The notes below the pieces were generated by a model. That model was not told the DNA's origin. It did no database searches and was given only the letters and a program-made list of their open reading frames with translations. A stretch of 37,485 nt of DNA from positions 1 to 37,485 of the forward strand of contig CAYSZR010000016.1 of the NCBI GenBank assembly GCA_964435565.1, given 5' to 3'. A program made the translations under genes and the position numbers. Source of the DNA: QAMH01 sp964435565 (GTDB lineage Bacteria > Actinomycetota > Coriobacteriia > Coriobacteriales > QAMH01). Below, piece after piece: positions 1 through 8,088 of the stretch (its first letter is position 1; each line of letters starts with the position of its first letter).

Positions 1-27
1 GCTTGCTCGTGTAATTCGAGCGCGCAT
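1..27 (-). CDS. 5' end of a truncated gene, probably mltG (endolytic transglycosylase)
   Basis: An ATG at 25-27 opens a frame reading MRARITRAS to the window edge, 18 bp after the ruvX stop. The basic start fits the cytoplasmic tail of a membrane-anchored protein. In actinobacteria and many Firmicutes the gene after ruvX is mltG (YceG-like lytic transglycosylase that ends peptidoglycan strands), so that identity is inferred from position only. Nine codons cannot prove the family. Confidence 0.4.
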
Positions 28-45
28 AATGCTGTCCCTTTGACA

Positions 46-474
46 TTACTTCCCCATCTCTTCTTCACGCCGGCTATCAAGCCATGTCTGCAAAATGAGC
101 GACGCGGCAACGCTATCAACCTTGCCTCGCATCGCACGCTCCGTAAGCCCTTGGTCCCTCAAATATCGTTTTGCTTCCGCACTGCTCAGACGCTCGTCTG
201 AAAATTCATATGGCAAATTACAGGCCATGGCGATTTTCTCTGCCATCTCTTTTACACGAGATGCCTGTCTGCCCTGCGCTCCTTGAAGCGTCTTGGGAAG
301 TCCGAAAACAAGGAACTCGGGTTCGGTATCTTGCAGCAAGGATCGCCATGTTCGAGAATTCGCCTGCACCTCATGAGCGTCGATCACGCGAAGCGGAGTG
401 CTGATGCGAGTGCGCGTATCGGCAACGGCAATGCCAATACGCTTCTCACCTATATCGAGTCCCATAACGCGCAT
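46..474 (-). CDS. ruvX: RuvX/YqgF, putative Holliday junction resolvase / pre-16S rRNA nuclease
   Basis: A 142-residue protein starting MRVMGLDIGEKRIGIAVAD, the RNase H-like fold signature of YqgF/RuvX in which the early Asp binds catalytic metal. FGLPKTLQG and DERLSSAEA match the second and third conserved blocks (the family FGLP and DER motifs), and the late VDSVAASLIL matches the final Asp region. The family trims the 5' end of 16S rRNA precursors and may resolve Holliday junctions. An earlier in-frame start would add 15 residues ahead of the conserved beta strand, so the ATG at 472-474 is preferred. It lies 69 bp after alaS and before the probable mltG. An extended -10 box (TGcTATAGT, 487-495) could give it its own promoter. 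Confidence 0.93.
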   Translation of the reverse strand: MRVMGLDIGEKRIGIAVADTRTRISTPLRVIDAHEVQANSRTWRSLLQDTEPEFLVFGLPKTLQGAQGRQASRVKEMAEKIAMACNLPYEFSDERLSSAEAKRYLRDQGLTERAMRGKVDSVAASLILQTWLDSRREEEMGK

Positions 475-486
475 AAGCGGCCCCGT

Positions 487-495
487 ACTATAGCA
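487..495 (-). promoter_or_regulatory. possible internal promoter before ruvX (extended -10)
   Basis: On the minus strand TGcTATAGT lies in the alaS-ruvX gap, 12 nt before the ruvX ATG. No convincing -35 box is seen; extended -10 promoters often lack one. Motif evidence only. Confidence 0.3.
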
Positions 496-543
496 CTGTC
501 CCTGCAAGCGAATTTGCAATCAAAGGCTACCCTTGTTGCAAAA

Positions 544-3189
544 CTAAATGCCGAAAACCTCTTTGGTCTTTGCAACGGCGTCTGCAATGCCAGCGGCGTT
601 TTTGCCACCGGCCTGAGCCATCGAAGGCTTTCCACCGCCGCCGCCGCCGATGAACGACGCGACCTGCTTAATGACATCGTTCGCATTAAAACCAGCCTCA
701 ACTGCGGCATCGTTGCCCGCTGCAAGCATAAGTGGTGCCCCGCCTTCGGGATTACGCACGAAAAAGACCACAGCCACGCCTTTGCCCTGCGCACGTTTCT
801 TGACGATATCCCAGGTCTCACGCAGACCTTGGACAACGCCTTCGCCAAGGTCGGCAACGATAAGACGGTATCCGTCCATCTGCGCTGCAGCCTCGATGAA
901 CTCTTCCACGTTGCCTTCAGCTGCAATCTTCTGACGGCGCTTATGCATACCCTCGAGCTCGTCAAGGCGCATCTGCATCTTGGCCACGCGCTCGGAGACA
1001 TCAAGCGGCGGAACTTTGAGAAAACGCGCGGTCTCACGCAGTTCCTCTTCCAACCCCGACATAAACTTGTAAGCCTCGACGCTGGTCACAGCCTCGATAC
1101 GGCGTGTATTGGAGCCAATAGAGCTCTCTTGGACGATCTTGAACAGGCCGATTTCGCTCGTGTGTCCAACATGCGTGCCACCGCACAGTTCTTTTGAGAA
1201 ATTGCCCGCCTCGATGACACGGACGAATTCTCCGTATTTTTCTCCGAAAAGTGCAAGAACGCCCGCTTCGCGTGCAGACGTCAGTGACGTCTCGTAGGCA
1301 AGGACGGGATCATCGGTCATTATGACGCGATTGCAAATGCGCTCGACCTCGAGAATCTGCTCATGACTCATCGGCTCGAAGTGTGTGAAGTCGAAACGGA
1401 GCTTATCGGGGGCGACAAGCGAGCCCGCTTGCTTGATATGGTCTCCCAAAACCTCCGAAAGCGCCTTCTGCAGAATATGAGTCGCGGTGTGGTTGCGTGC
1501 AATAAGCGCACGTCGACGTGCATCTATAGAAGCCCGAACTGCGTCGCCCTTACGTATCGTGCCTGCCGTCACCTTGCCTTGATGCGCGGGAAGGCCCTCT
1601 TCAGGACGCGCCGTATCGGCAACGTCTACTGTCCCGTATTCGTTGGAGATAGTCCCCGTGTCACCGACCTGACCGCCCATTTCGCCATAAAACGGCGTCT
1701 TATCAAGCACGATGGTGACTTCGTCGCCTTCGTTTGCCTCGTCTACGATCTTGCCATCGATAATGATATCGACGATCTTCGCATCGCATTCGTCTTCCTT
1801 ATAGCCCACGAACTCGCTCGGGCCATGCGTATCGCGGATATGCGTGAATATGTCCCCAAAACCGGTCCACGCTTCGTCGTTGCGGGCAGCACGCGCACGT
1901 TCACGCTGTGCAGTCATCTCGCGCTCGAAGCCCTCCATATCAACCTGAATGCCTTGTTCGGCACATATTTCAGCCGTGAGCTCGACGGGAAAACCGTACG
2001 TGTCATGCAAGGTAAACGCGCGAACGCCATCGAGCGTGTCGCCGTCACCCATGCCGGCAGTCTCTTCTTCGAGATAGACCAGCCCTTTATCGATTGTACG
2101 ATTGAAGCGTTCCTCTTCAGAGAGCAAGACCTTTTCGATAAGCGCCTTGTTCTCGACGATTTCGGGATAAACAGCGCCCATTTCATCGCAGATAGCAGTA
2201 AGGAATTCGCCTAGGAACGGCCCTTCGATGCCGATGAGACGCCCGTGACGTACCGCGCGGCGCAGCAGGCGACGCAGCACATAGCCACGCCCCTCGTTAG
2301 AAGGCAGGATGCCATCCCCGATCATGAAAACGATGGCGCGAGAATGATCTGCCATGATGCGCAGCGACAGGTCGGCATCTTCATCTGCGCCATATGTCGA
2401 TCCGCTCAGGCGCTCGCCAACGTTTACCAAGCCGTGCAAAATGTCGGTATCGAAATTCGACGTCACGCCCTGCATGATGGCGGCCATACGCTCAAGACCC
2501 AAACCGGTGTCGATATTCTTCTTTTCGAGCGGAACCATCGTGCCGTCTTCCTGACGGTCAAACTGCGTGAAGACGAGATTCCAGTATTCCAAGAACCGAT
2601 CGCAGTCACAACCAGGCGCGCAATCGGGACGGCCGCAGCCGACCTCTGGACCCTGATCATAATAAAGCTCAGAGCACGGACCACACGGACCGGTCGGGCC
2701 GGCGACCCAGAAATTATCATCGGCGCCCAAGCGGGAGATATGCTCGGAAGGCACGCCCACGGCTTCCCATATGCCGGCAGTCTCTTCGTCCTCTTCGAAA
2801 ATGGTTACATAGATACGCTCGGGATCGAGCCCCAAAACATCCACGGAAAACTCGTACGCCCAGGCGCACATCTCCGTCTTGAAATACGCACCGAAGCTGA
2901 AATTACCCATCATCTCGAAAAAGGAGAGATGACGGCCGTCGGTCCCGATGATGTCTATGTCGTTTGTACGGACGCATTTTTGCGCCGTCGTCGTGCCAAC
3001 ATAGCGGCTATCGAGATGCTTTTGCTGTAGAAAGTACTGCTTGAACTGCACCATGCCGGCAACTGTGAGCAGCAACGACGGATCATCGGGGACAAGCGAG
3101 GAGGACGGCCAGCGCTGGCACCCCTTTTCCTCGAAGAACTTGAGGTAGGCCTCGCGTATTTCGGCCGAAGAAATTGGTTTGGACGGCAT
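544..3189 (-). CDS. alaS: alanyl-tRNA synthetase
   Basis: An 881-residue class II aminoacyl-tRNA synthetase, the full bacterial AlaS length. In order: catalytic domain (SAEIREAYLKFFEEKG near the start, then FFEMMGNFSFGAYFK), tRNA-recognition region, editing domain with the zinc-binding NHTATH and CGGTH motifs that removes mischarged Ser and Gly, and the C-terminal DHHA1-like region with a Gly-rich run (IGGGGGGKPSMAQAGG). The ATG at 3187-3189 is preferred over one eight codons upstream because AAGGAG lies just before it and MPSKPISSAEIR matches usual starts. It attaches alanine to tRNA-Ala in the cytoplasm. It sits between the DUF948 protein gene and ruvX, an arrangement common in actinobacteria. 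Confidence 0.98.
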   Translation of the reverse strand: MPSKPISSAEIREAYLKFFEEKGCQRWPSSSLVPDDPSLLLTVAGMVQFKQYFLQQKHLDSRYVGTTTAQKCVRTNDIDIIGTDGRHLSFFEMMGNFSFGAYFKTEMCAWAYEFSVDVLGLDPERIYVTIFEEDEETAGIWEAVGVPSEHISRLGADDNFWVAGPTGPCGPCSELYYDQGPEVGCGRPDCAPGCDCDRFLEYWNLVFTQFDRQEDGTMVPLEKKNIDTGLGLERMAAIMQGVTSNFDTDILHGLVNVGERLSGSTYGADEDADLSLRIMADHSRAIVFMIGDGILPSNEGRGYVLRRLLRRAVRHGRLIGIEGPFLGEFLTAICDEMGAVYPEIVENKALIEKVLLSEEERFNRTIDKGLVYLEEETAGMGDGDTLDGVRAFTLHDTYGFPVELTAEICAEQGIQVDMEGFEREMTAQRERARAARNDEAWTGFGDIFTHIRDTHGPSEFVGYKEDECDAKIVDIIIDGKIVDEANEGDEVTIVLDKTPFYGEMGGQVGDTGTISNEYGTVDVADTARPEEGLPAHQGKVTAGTIRKGDAVRASIDARRRALIARNHTATHILQKALSEVLGDHIKQAGSLVAPDKLRFDFTHFEPMSHEQILEVERICNRVIMTDDPVLAYETSLTSAREAGVLALFGEKYGEFVRVIEAGNFSKELCGGTHVGHTSEIGLFKIVQESSIGSNTRRIEAVTSVEAYKFMSGLEEELRETARFLKVPPLDVSERVAKMQMRLDELEGMHKRRQKIAAEGNVEEFIEAAAQMDGYRLIVADLGEGVVQGLRETWDIVKKRAQGKGVAVVFFVRNPEGGAPLMLAAGNDAAVEAGFNANDVIKQVASFIGGGGGGKPSMAQAGGKNAAGIADAVAKTKEVFGI

Positions 3190-3243
3190 GTTGCTCCTTA
3201 TCATCTCTTGCATATGTTTGTTGACTCGCTTGCTGATTGGTGC

Positions 3244-3912
3244 CTATTGGGCGGCCTTCGCAGCAGGTGCCGCGTCGGATGCTTCGGATTCAGCATCTTG
3301 CACGTCATCATGCATGACCGAGTGCTTTCCCAGCTGTTCTTGGTCTTGGCCCGCCGCAACTTGATTTTCTGCAGCCCCTTCTGGATTTGCTGTAATCTTT
3401 GCAGCAAGCTGTGCAGCTTCTTTCATCGCCTGGTCGTCTTCCGAGGCTTTTTCAGGAGTCTGCTGGGCATCGTCTGTCTGACGGGCAGCAGCGATGGGAT
3501 ACACCACGCGCCCTTGTTTTATCTGCTCTTTGCGTTTCGAGCCCAATGAGCCACGAATGCGGTCGACCAGCGAGGATACCGCGTCTGCAGGACCCGAGGT
3601 CACCGTATCCACGGCGGTCGCAGTCTTTCCAGCCACGGTGCTGACCTGCTCGACGTCTTCAAGAATCGAATCGACGCGAAGCATCTCGAGGTTGACCGTA
3701 TCGATGGTCAGCTCTGCCTTGTCAACGATCGGGTTGACTTTTTTAAGAGCGGGCGGAACCTCTTTTTCCGCTTCGCCTGCAATAACCTCTACCGACTTCA
3801 TGGTCTTATTCGCGCTTACCAATATCCTGATAAGCAGAACAAGAACGATAATGCCGAGTATGACAAGCACCGCTGCCGCATATGGCCATGCTTGAGATAA
3901 AAACTGTGCCAT
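3244..3912 (-). CDS. DUF948-like membrane-anchored protein
   Basis: A 222-residue protein with one N-terminal membrane helix (about residues 11-32, AAAVLVILGIIVLVLLIRIL). A long Lys/Glu/Val-rich stretch (about 36-110) of likely amphipathic helix resembles the DUF948 (YtxG-like) family. The last 80 residues are Ala/Gln/Glu/Asp-rich and probably disordered. No enzyme motif is visible. In actinobacteria a DUF948 gene regularly sits between rarA and alaS, as here, which supports the assignment. The role is unknown; a cell-envelope or scaffold role would be a guess. AGGGGG precedes the ATG, and a hairpin separates the gene from rarA. Confidence 0.75.
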   Translation of the reverse strand: MAQFLSQAWPYAAAVLVILGIIVLVLLIRILVSANKTMKSVEVIAGEAEKEVPPALKKVNPIVDKAELTIDTVNLEMLRVDSILEDVEQVSTVAGKTATAVDTVTSGPADAVSSLVDRIRGSLGSKRKEQIKQGRVVYPIAAARQTDDAQQTPEKASEDDQAMKEAAQLAAKITANPEGAAENQVAAGQDQEQLGKHSVMHDDVQDAESEASDAAPAAKAAQ

Positions 3913-4030
3913 GAAGGCCCCCTACGTTCGCACCAAGTTTCATGTTAATGAACAAAAATAAATGATACCGCAGATTCGACCGCCTGCGAAAGGTCACGGA
4001 GCCTTTTGCACAGAAACATCGGTTGCAGGC

Positions 4031-4069
4031 GAAAATGCCCCGATATACCGAATATGGCGGCGGGCATCG
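4031..4069 (-). terminator. possible rho-independent terminator after rarA
   Basis: On the minus strand ATGCCC (4062-4067) pairs with GGGCAT (4035-4040), with inner ATAT pairing, and is followed by TTTTC. It lies just after the rarA stop, in a 169-bp gap that otherwise shows only a possible -10 (TATCAT) for the DUF948 gene. The stem is short, so confidence is limited. Confidence 0.35.
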
Positions 4070-4081
4070 GGCTGCTCAGCC

Positions 4082-5374
4082 CTATTCCTCTGGCGGAAAC
4101 CTGAGCTTTTCCCACCCGAACTGCGTCGGCTTGTAAAAGCTCCCTTTTTCCAGGCCGTCGGGCAGATACTGCTGATCCACCCATGCGCCTGGATAATTAT
4201 GCGGATACAGGTACGTCCCGTAGTCTTGTGAACCCGGACGATGCCTATCGCGCAAATGGCTGGGAACGAAACGAGCTGGTCCCTCGCGCACCTCTTTAAG
4301 AGCGGCGTCGATAGCCAGATATGCCGCATTCGATTTGGGCGCGAGCGCCATATAGATGGCGGCTTCGGCAAGTATGATGCGACACTCGGGATATCCGATG
4401 GACTGCGCCGATTTGAAAGCTGCCGCTGCAATGGTAAGCGCGCGCGGATCGGCCAAGCCAACATCCTCGCCTGCCAATATGAAAATACGCCGTGCGATAA
4501 AGCGGGGATCTTCCCCACCTTCGATCATGCGTGCAAGCCAATATACCGTGGCGTCCGGATCACTTCCGCGCATGGATTTGATAAACGCCGAGATAACGTC
4601 GTAATGTGTATCGCCGTCCTTGTCATAGGGCAGCTGCCTGTGCGGAGAGGCTTCGCGAACCTGATCGGTGCCGATCTCTTGCCCGGGCTTGACCAAAGCC
4701 GCAGCCAATTCGAGCGTCGTGAGCGCCATGCGGGCATCTCCACCGGCTGTAATCACAATCGCATTCAGGGCATCCTCTGAGATTTCATATTCGCCTTTCA
4801 AACCGCGTTCGTCTTCGAGCGCGCGCTTGACGAGCAGCTTGATCCCGTGATTGCTGATCGGCTTGAGTTCGACGATTCGCGAACGCGATATAAGCGCAGA
4901 ATTGACCTCGAAAAATGGGTTCTCGGTCGTCGCGCCAACAAGAATGACGATGCGGTCTTCAACCGCATGCAGCAAAGCGTCTTGCTGCGAGCGAGAGAAG
5001 CGATGGATTTCGTCGATGAAAAGAATCGTGCGACGCTGCTGCATAGTAAGACGCTCTTCTGCAGCCTTGATTTCGCGACGAAGATCGGAGACCGTTCCCG
5101 AAACAGCCGAAACCTCCACAAACACCGCGTTCGTTGAATTCGCGATGACATGTGCGATAGATGTTTTGCCAGTGCCAGCAGGCCCGAAGAGGATAACCGA
5201 CGAAAGCGTATCATTGGCAATTGCACGCCTGAGCCAGGTGTCTTTCCCTATCCCCTCTTCCTGACCGACGATTTCGTTAAGAGCGCGCGGACGCATGCGC
5301 ACGGCAAGCGGCGCGGCGGCAAAACGCGTTTTGGCGTCGACTTCGCTGAACAATGTGTCAATCGGACTATCCAT
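4082..5374 (-). CDS. rarA: replication-associated recombination protein A (RarA/MgsA AAA+ ATPase)
   Basis: A 430-residue AAA+ ATPase of the RarA/MgsA/WRNIP1 family, which acts at stalled or damaged replication forks. Visible motifs: LNEIVGQEE, Walker A GPAGTGKTS (about residue 65), Walker B ILFIDEIHRFSRSQQDALL, sensor I ATTENPFFEVNSALISRSR, and the C-terminal tetramerisation region with YPHNYPGAWVDQQYLPD. Length and motif order are full. No Shine-Dalgarno is seen before the ATG. Instead TATCAT ends exactly 7 nt before it, so the transcript may be leaderless. Confidence 0.96.
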   Translation of the reverse strand: MDSPIDTLFSEVDAKTRFAAAPLAVRMRPRALNEIVGQEEGIGKDTWLRRAIANDTLSSVILFGPAGTGKTSIAHVIANSTNAVFVEVSAVSGTVSDLRREIKAAEERLTMQQRRTILFIDEIHRFSRSQQDALLHAVEDRIVILVGATTENPFFEVNSALISRSRIVELKPISNHGIKLLVKRALEDERGLKGEYEISEDALNAIVITAGGDARMALTTLELAAALVKPGQEIGTDQVREASPHRQLPYDKDGDTHYDVISAFIKSMRGSDPDATVYWLARMIEGGEDPRFIARRIFILAGEDVGLADPRALTIAAAAFKSAQSIGYPECRIILAEAAIYMALAPKSNAAYLAIDAALKEVREGPARFVPSHLRDRHRPGSQDYGTYLYPHNYPGAWVDQQYLPDGLEKGSFYKPTQFGWEKLRFPPEE

Positions 5375-5387
5375 ATATCACATGATA
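5375..5387 (-). promoter_or_regulatory. -10 box directly abutting the rarA start (leaderless candidate)
   Basis: Reading the minus strand, TATCAT (5387-5382) is followed by seven bases and then the rarA ATG (5374). Transcription starting 7 nt after a -10 box would begin at the A of the ATG. No good -35 box and no ribosome binding site are visible. Confidence 0.4.
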
Positions 5388-5426
5388 GCCCATTGGCACC
5401 GCAGCATGAGTGACCAGTCTACTTGA

Positions 5427-6881
5427 TTACTTGTTATCGTATCGAGGAATGGGGGCATCATCGATTTCGTCAAGGTTCCCGTCGTACACGTAGTGCTGCG
5501 TCTCTTTCGCGATGATCGTCGAAAGGCCGATGACAGCTATGCAATTAGGCACAGCCATGAGCGCATTGGATATATCCGAGATATTCCACACAAGCTCGCC
5601 GCCGCCGATGCAGCCCCAGAACACGAAGACGAGAAAGACGATCTGATACGGGCGGATGCCCTTCTTGCCAAAAAGGTACGCAACCGCGCGGTTGCCGTAA
5701 TACGACCAGCCCAGGATAGTCGAATACGCGAACAGGATCATACCCACCGACAATACGATGGGTCCAAGCACCGGTATCGTCGCAAAAGCCGTGGTCGTAA
5801 GTTCGGCGGCTTTGACTATATCGCCCGAAAGAACGCCCGCCGCGATTTCTGGATGAGCGATCATGGTGCTGACGAGCATGATTCCGGTGATAGCGCATAT
5901 GACAACCGTATCCCAAAACGTGCCGGTCATGGAAACGAGCGCCTGACGTGCTGGATTGCGCGTGGTGGCAGAAGCGGCCACAAGCGGAGCGGAACCCAAT
6001 CCGGATTCGTTCGAGAACAAGCCGCGTTTGAAGCCGAATTGCAGCGCCAGGGCGACGGTTTGCCCCACGGCACCACCAAATGCCGCTTCACCCGTAAACG
6101 CGCATTTCAAGATCATGAGAATGGCATCACCCACATACTGGCCGTTCATGCAGATTATGACGATGCAACCTACCGAATAGAGCAATGCCATAACCGGGAT
6201 AAGCTTCTCGCTCACGCGTGTAATGGATTTGATGCCGCCGATTATGACGATACCGACTAACACGACGAGGATTGCGCCCATCATAGCCTCGACGCCAAGC
6301 GTCATAGCAGGGCTGCCGTCTGTTGGTATATACGCCACGATAACGCCGGTCAACGAGTTAGATTGTACGGAAGCCCCGATGCCAAACGAGGCGATGAACG
6401 CGAAAATCGCGAACATGACGGCAAGGACCTTGCCAACCGTCTTGTTCTTGAACCCACGCTCGAGCGCATACATTGCTCCGCCGAGCATCTCGCCATTGTG
6501 GTCTTTCACCCGGTATTTTACCGAGATAAGCGTCTCCGCATATTTTGTGGCGATACCAAAAACGCCACTGATCCACATCCAAAAGACGGCTCCGGGGCCA
6601 CCAAAGAGCAACCCAGTAGCAACACCGACGATATTGCCCGTCCCAATAGTTGCAGCTAAAGCCGAAGTCAAAGCGCCGAACTGCGAGACATCGCCTTCTG
6701 CATTGGAGTCGTCACTCTTAATGGAGAGCTTGATGCCCAATATGAGCTTTCGTTGAATGAACTTCGTCCTAATCGTACAGAACAGGTGGGTGAAAAGCAG
6801 CAGGGCGATCATTGCCCAGCCCCACACGAAACTATCAAAAGCGTCGACGCCGGCGCTGAAGGCACTTACAAACGCGTCCAT
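5427..6881 (-). CDS. sodium:alanine/glycine symporter (AGCS family)
   Basis: A 484-residue polytopic membrane protein with about 11 hydrophobic segments. The early region holds GTGNIVGVATGLLFGGPGAVFWMWISG in pieces matching the AGCS (DagA/AlsT) signature, followed by KYAETLISVKYR. NESGLGSAPLVAAS and the late FAYSTILGWSYYG are also characteristic. The family imports alanine or glycine with Na+ or H+; the exact substrate cannot be read from sequence. GGGAGG lies seven bases upstream of the ATG. It is followed at short distance by rarA with no clear terminator between. Upstream is a -10 box with a GTGA-N6-TCAC dyad, suggesting Crp/Fnr-type control. Confidence 0.93.
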   Translation of the reverse strand: MDAFVSAFSAGVDAFDSFVWGWAMIALLLFTHLFCTIRTKFIQRKLILGIKLSIKSDDSNAEGDVSQFGALTSALAATIGTGNIVGVATGLLFGGPGAVFWMWISGVFGIATKYAETLISVKYRVKDHNGEMLGGAMYALERGFKNKTVGKVLAVMFAIFAFIASFGIGASVQSNSLTGVIVAYIPTDGSPAMTLGVEAMMGAILVVLVGIVIIGGIKSITRVSEKLIPVMALLYSVGCIVIICMNGQYVGDAILMILKCAFTGEAAFGGAVGQTVALALQFGFKRGLFSNESGLGSAPLVAASATTRNPARQALVSMTGTFWDTVVICAITGIMLVSTMIAHPEIAAGVLSGDIVKAAELTTTAFATIPVLGPIVLSVGMILFAYSTILGWSYYGNRAVAYLFGKKGIRPYQIVFLVFVFWGCIGGGELVWNISDISNALMAVPNCIAVIGLSTIIAKETQHYVYDGNLDEIDDAPIPRYDNK

Positions 6882-6913
6882 TATTCCTCCCGGAGGCTTT
6901 TTTCAATGGAAGG

Positions 6914-6936
6914 ATTGTAGTAGTGACAAACATCAC
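6914..6936 (-). promoter_or_regulatory. symporter promoter with Crp/Fnr-like dyad
   Basis: On the minus strand a TACAAT -10 box (6919-6914) lies 32 bp before the symporter ATG. Just upstream of it, GTGATGTTTGTCAC (6936-6923) fits the GTGA-N6-TCAC core of Crp/Fnr-family operators. Placed between -35 and -10, a bound protein would more likely repress than activate. No regulator gene is in the window. Confidence 0.35.
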
Positions 6937-7043
6937 GTCTGCCGCAAGAAGAACTTCTTTACGTGAACGGAGGTTAAATCTTCGTTTCGTATATTTTGAC
7001 AAAAAAGACTCTCATATAGCCCATTTGCCGTTAAAACATGCTG

Positions 7044-7254
7044 AAAATCATACAAACAGTCAGCGGAATTCCGAAAATCGCGACTGTTTGTATGATTTTA
7101 GAGGGGTGGTTTCGGGGTACCCCAAGTATCGGCCAACCCCCAGCTCTCTGACCTGCGTGTTTACTTTTCAAATCTTTATCATACTCAGAGATAACTGGCA
7201 AAATCATACAAACAGTCGCGGAAATCGTTTTTAAGCTGACTGTTTGTATGATTT
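7044..7254. repeat. palindromic dispersed repeat, copy A
   Basis: Two long hairpins flank a 100-bp core. Hairpin 1: aaaatcatacaaacagtc (7044-7061) and its exact complement (7082-7099), 20-nt loop. Hairpin 2: the same left arm (7200-7217) and 17 nt of the complement (7238-7254), 20-nt loop. The core (7100-7199) holds the perfect palindrome ggggtacccc and a 20-bp-plus AT-rich block. Copy B at 34581-34754 has the same core length, matching at 82 of 100 positions by my count, and the same arms. This fills most of the 398-bp gap between the symporter start and the exonuclease stop; the remainder holds only the symporter promoter. No transposase is linked. Confidence 0.9.
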
Positions 7255-7279
7255 CCGGGAAATAAACTCGGGTTTCAGC

Positions 7280-8035
7280 CTAGATGTCGATTTCAAGCGA
7301 AACAGGACAGTGGTCGCTGCCGAAAACCGCGGTATGAATATCTGCGCCCTTGATCGAAGACTTAAGGGATTCGCTCACCAGAAAATAATCTATGCGCCAT
7401 CCGACATTTCGCTCACGTGCCTTCATACGGTAGCTCCACCAGGAATATGCCTCGGTAGTGTCTGGGTGCAGATAGCGAAAACTATCGACGAACCCGCTTT
7501 CAAGCAGCTCGTCAAACTTTCCCCGCTCTTCATCGGAAAATCCGGCATTGCCGATGTTGTCCTTGGGACGCGCCAAATCGACAGGTTCATGCGCTACATT
7601 CATATCGCCGCACACGACCACGCCTTTCTTTTCCTTAAGAGCACCCAGATAATCCCTGAAAGCATCTTCGAAAGCGCAACGATAATCGATACGTGCAAGC
7701 TCGTGCTGTGCGTTGGGAGTATAAACGTCAACGAAAAAGAAATCGGGAAACTCGAGCGTGACGTTGCGGCCCTCAATATCAAAACGGCTATCCCCTATTC
7801 CATGTTGAACAGCCAAAGGCTCCTGCTTCGAAAATACGGCTGTACCTGAATAGCCTTTCTTTTCAGCGTAGCTCCAGTATTCAAAATAGTCCTGGTAATC
7901 AAGAGGGCTTTGGCCATCTTGTAATTTAGTCTCTTGAACGGCAAAGATGTCAGCGTCAAATTCACGGAAGATATCGTCGAAACCTTTTTTTGCAACAGCC
8001 CGCAAGCCGTTGACATTCCATGACACGAATTTCAT
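7280..8035 (-). CDS. exodeoxyribonuclease III (AP endonuclease family)
   Basis: A 251-residue endonuclease/exonuclease/phosphatase-fold enzyme. The start MKFVSWNVNGLRAV, the metal-binding Glu in FAVQETKLQ, GDMNVAHEPVDLARP (catalytic Asp/Asn), WRIDYFLVS and the final GSDHCPVSLEI (Asp-His pair) are all intact. ExoA/XthA enzymes cut DNA at abasic sites and remove blocked 3' ends in base excision repair. An AAGGAAGG site precedes the ATG. It is the last gene of a probable methyltransferase-SDR-exonuclease run. The palindromic repeat lies 26 bp past its stop and might end transcription. Confidence 0.96.
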   Translation of the reverse strand: MKFVSWNVNGLRAVAKKGFDDIFREFDADIFAVQETKLQDGQSPLDYQDYFEYWSYAEKKGYSGTAVFSKQEPLAVQHGIGDSRFDIEGRNVTLEFPDFFFVDVYTPNAQHELARIDYRCAFEDAFRDYLGALKEKKGVVVCGDMNVAHEPVDLARPKDNIGNAGFSDEERGKFDELLESGFVDSFRYLHPDTTEAYSWWSYRMKARERNVGWRIDYFLVSESLKSSIKGADIHTAVFGSDHCPVSLEIDI

Positions 8036-8088
8036 CTATGCGCTTCCTTCCTTGTGGGGACAACGTATTGATTGTACATACACGCGTT

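Noticed and set aside
283..1197. A 304-residue plus-strand frame opposite ruvX/alaS
   Set aside because: It is antisense to two well-supported genes, has no recognisable domain, and its frame is a by-product of their codon use.
6923..7234. Plus-strand frame through repeat copy A with a similar frame in copy B
   Set aside because: Copy B has an in-frame stop soon after the shared start of similarity, so this frame is not conserved as coding.
7044..7254. A CRISPR array, suggested by the repeated 18-bp arms with 20-nt spacing
   Set aside because: Arms alternate in orientation as inverted repeats, there are only two hairpins separated by a conserved 100-bp core, and no cas gene is near.
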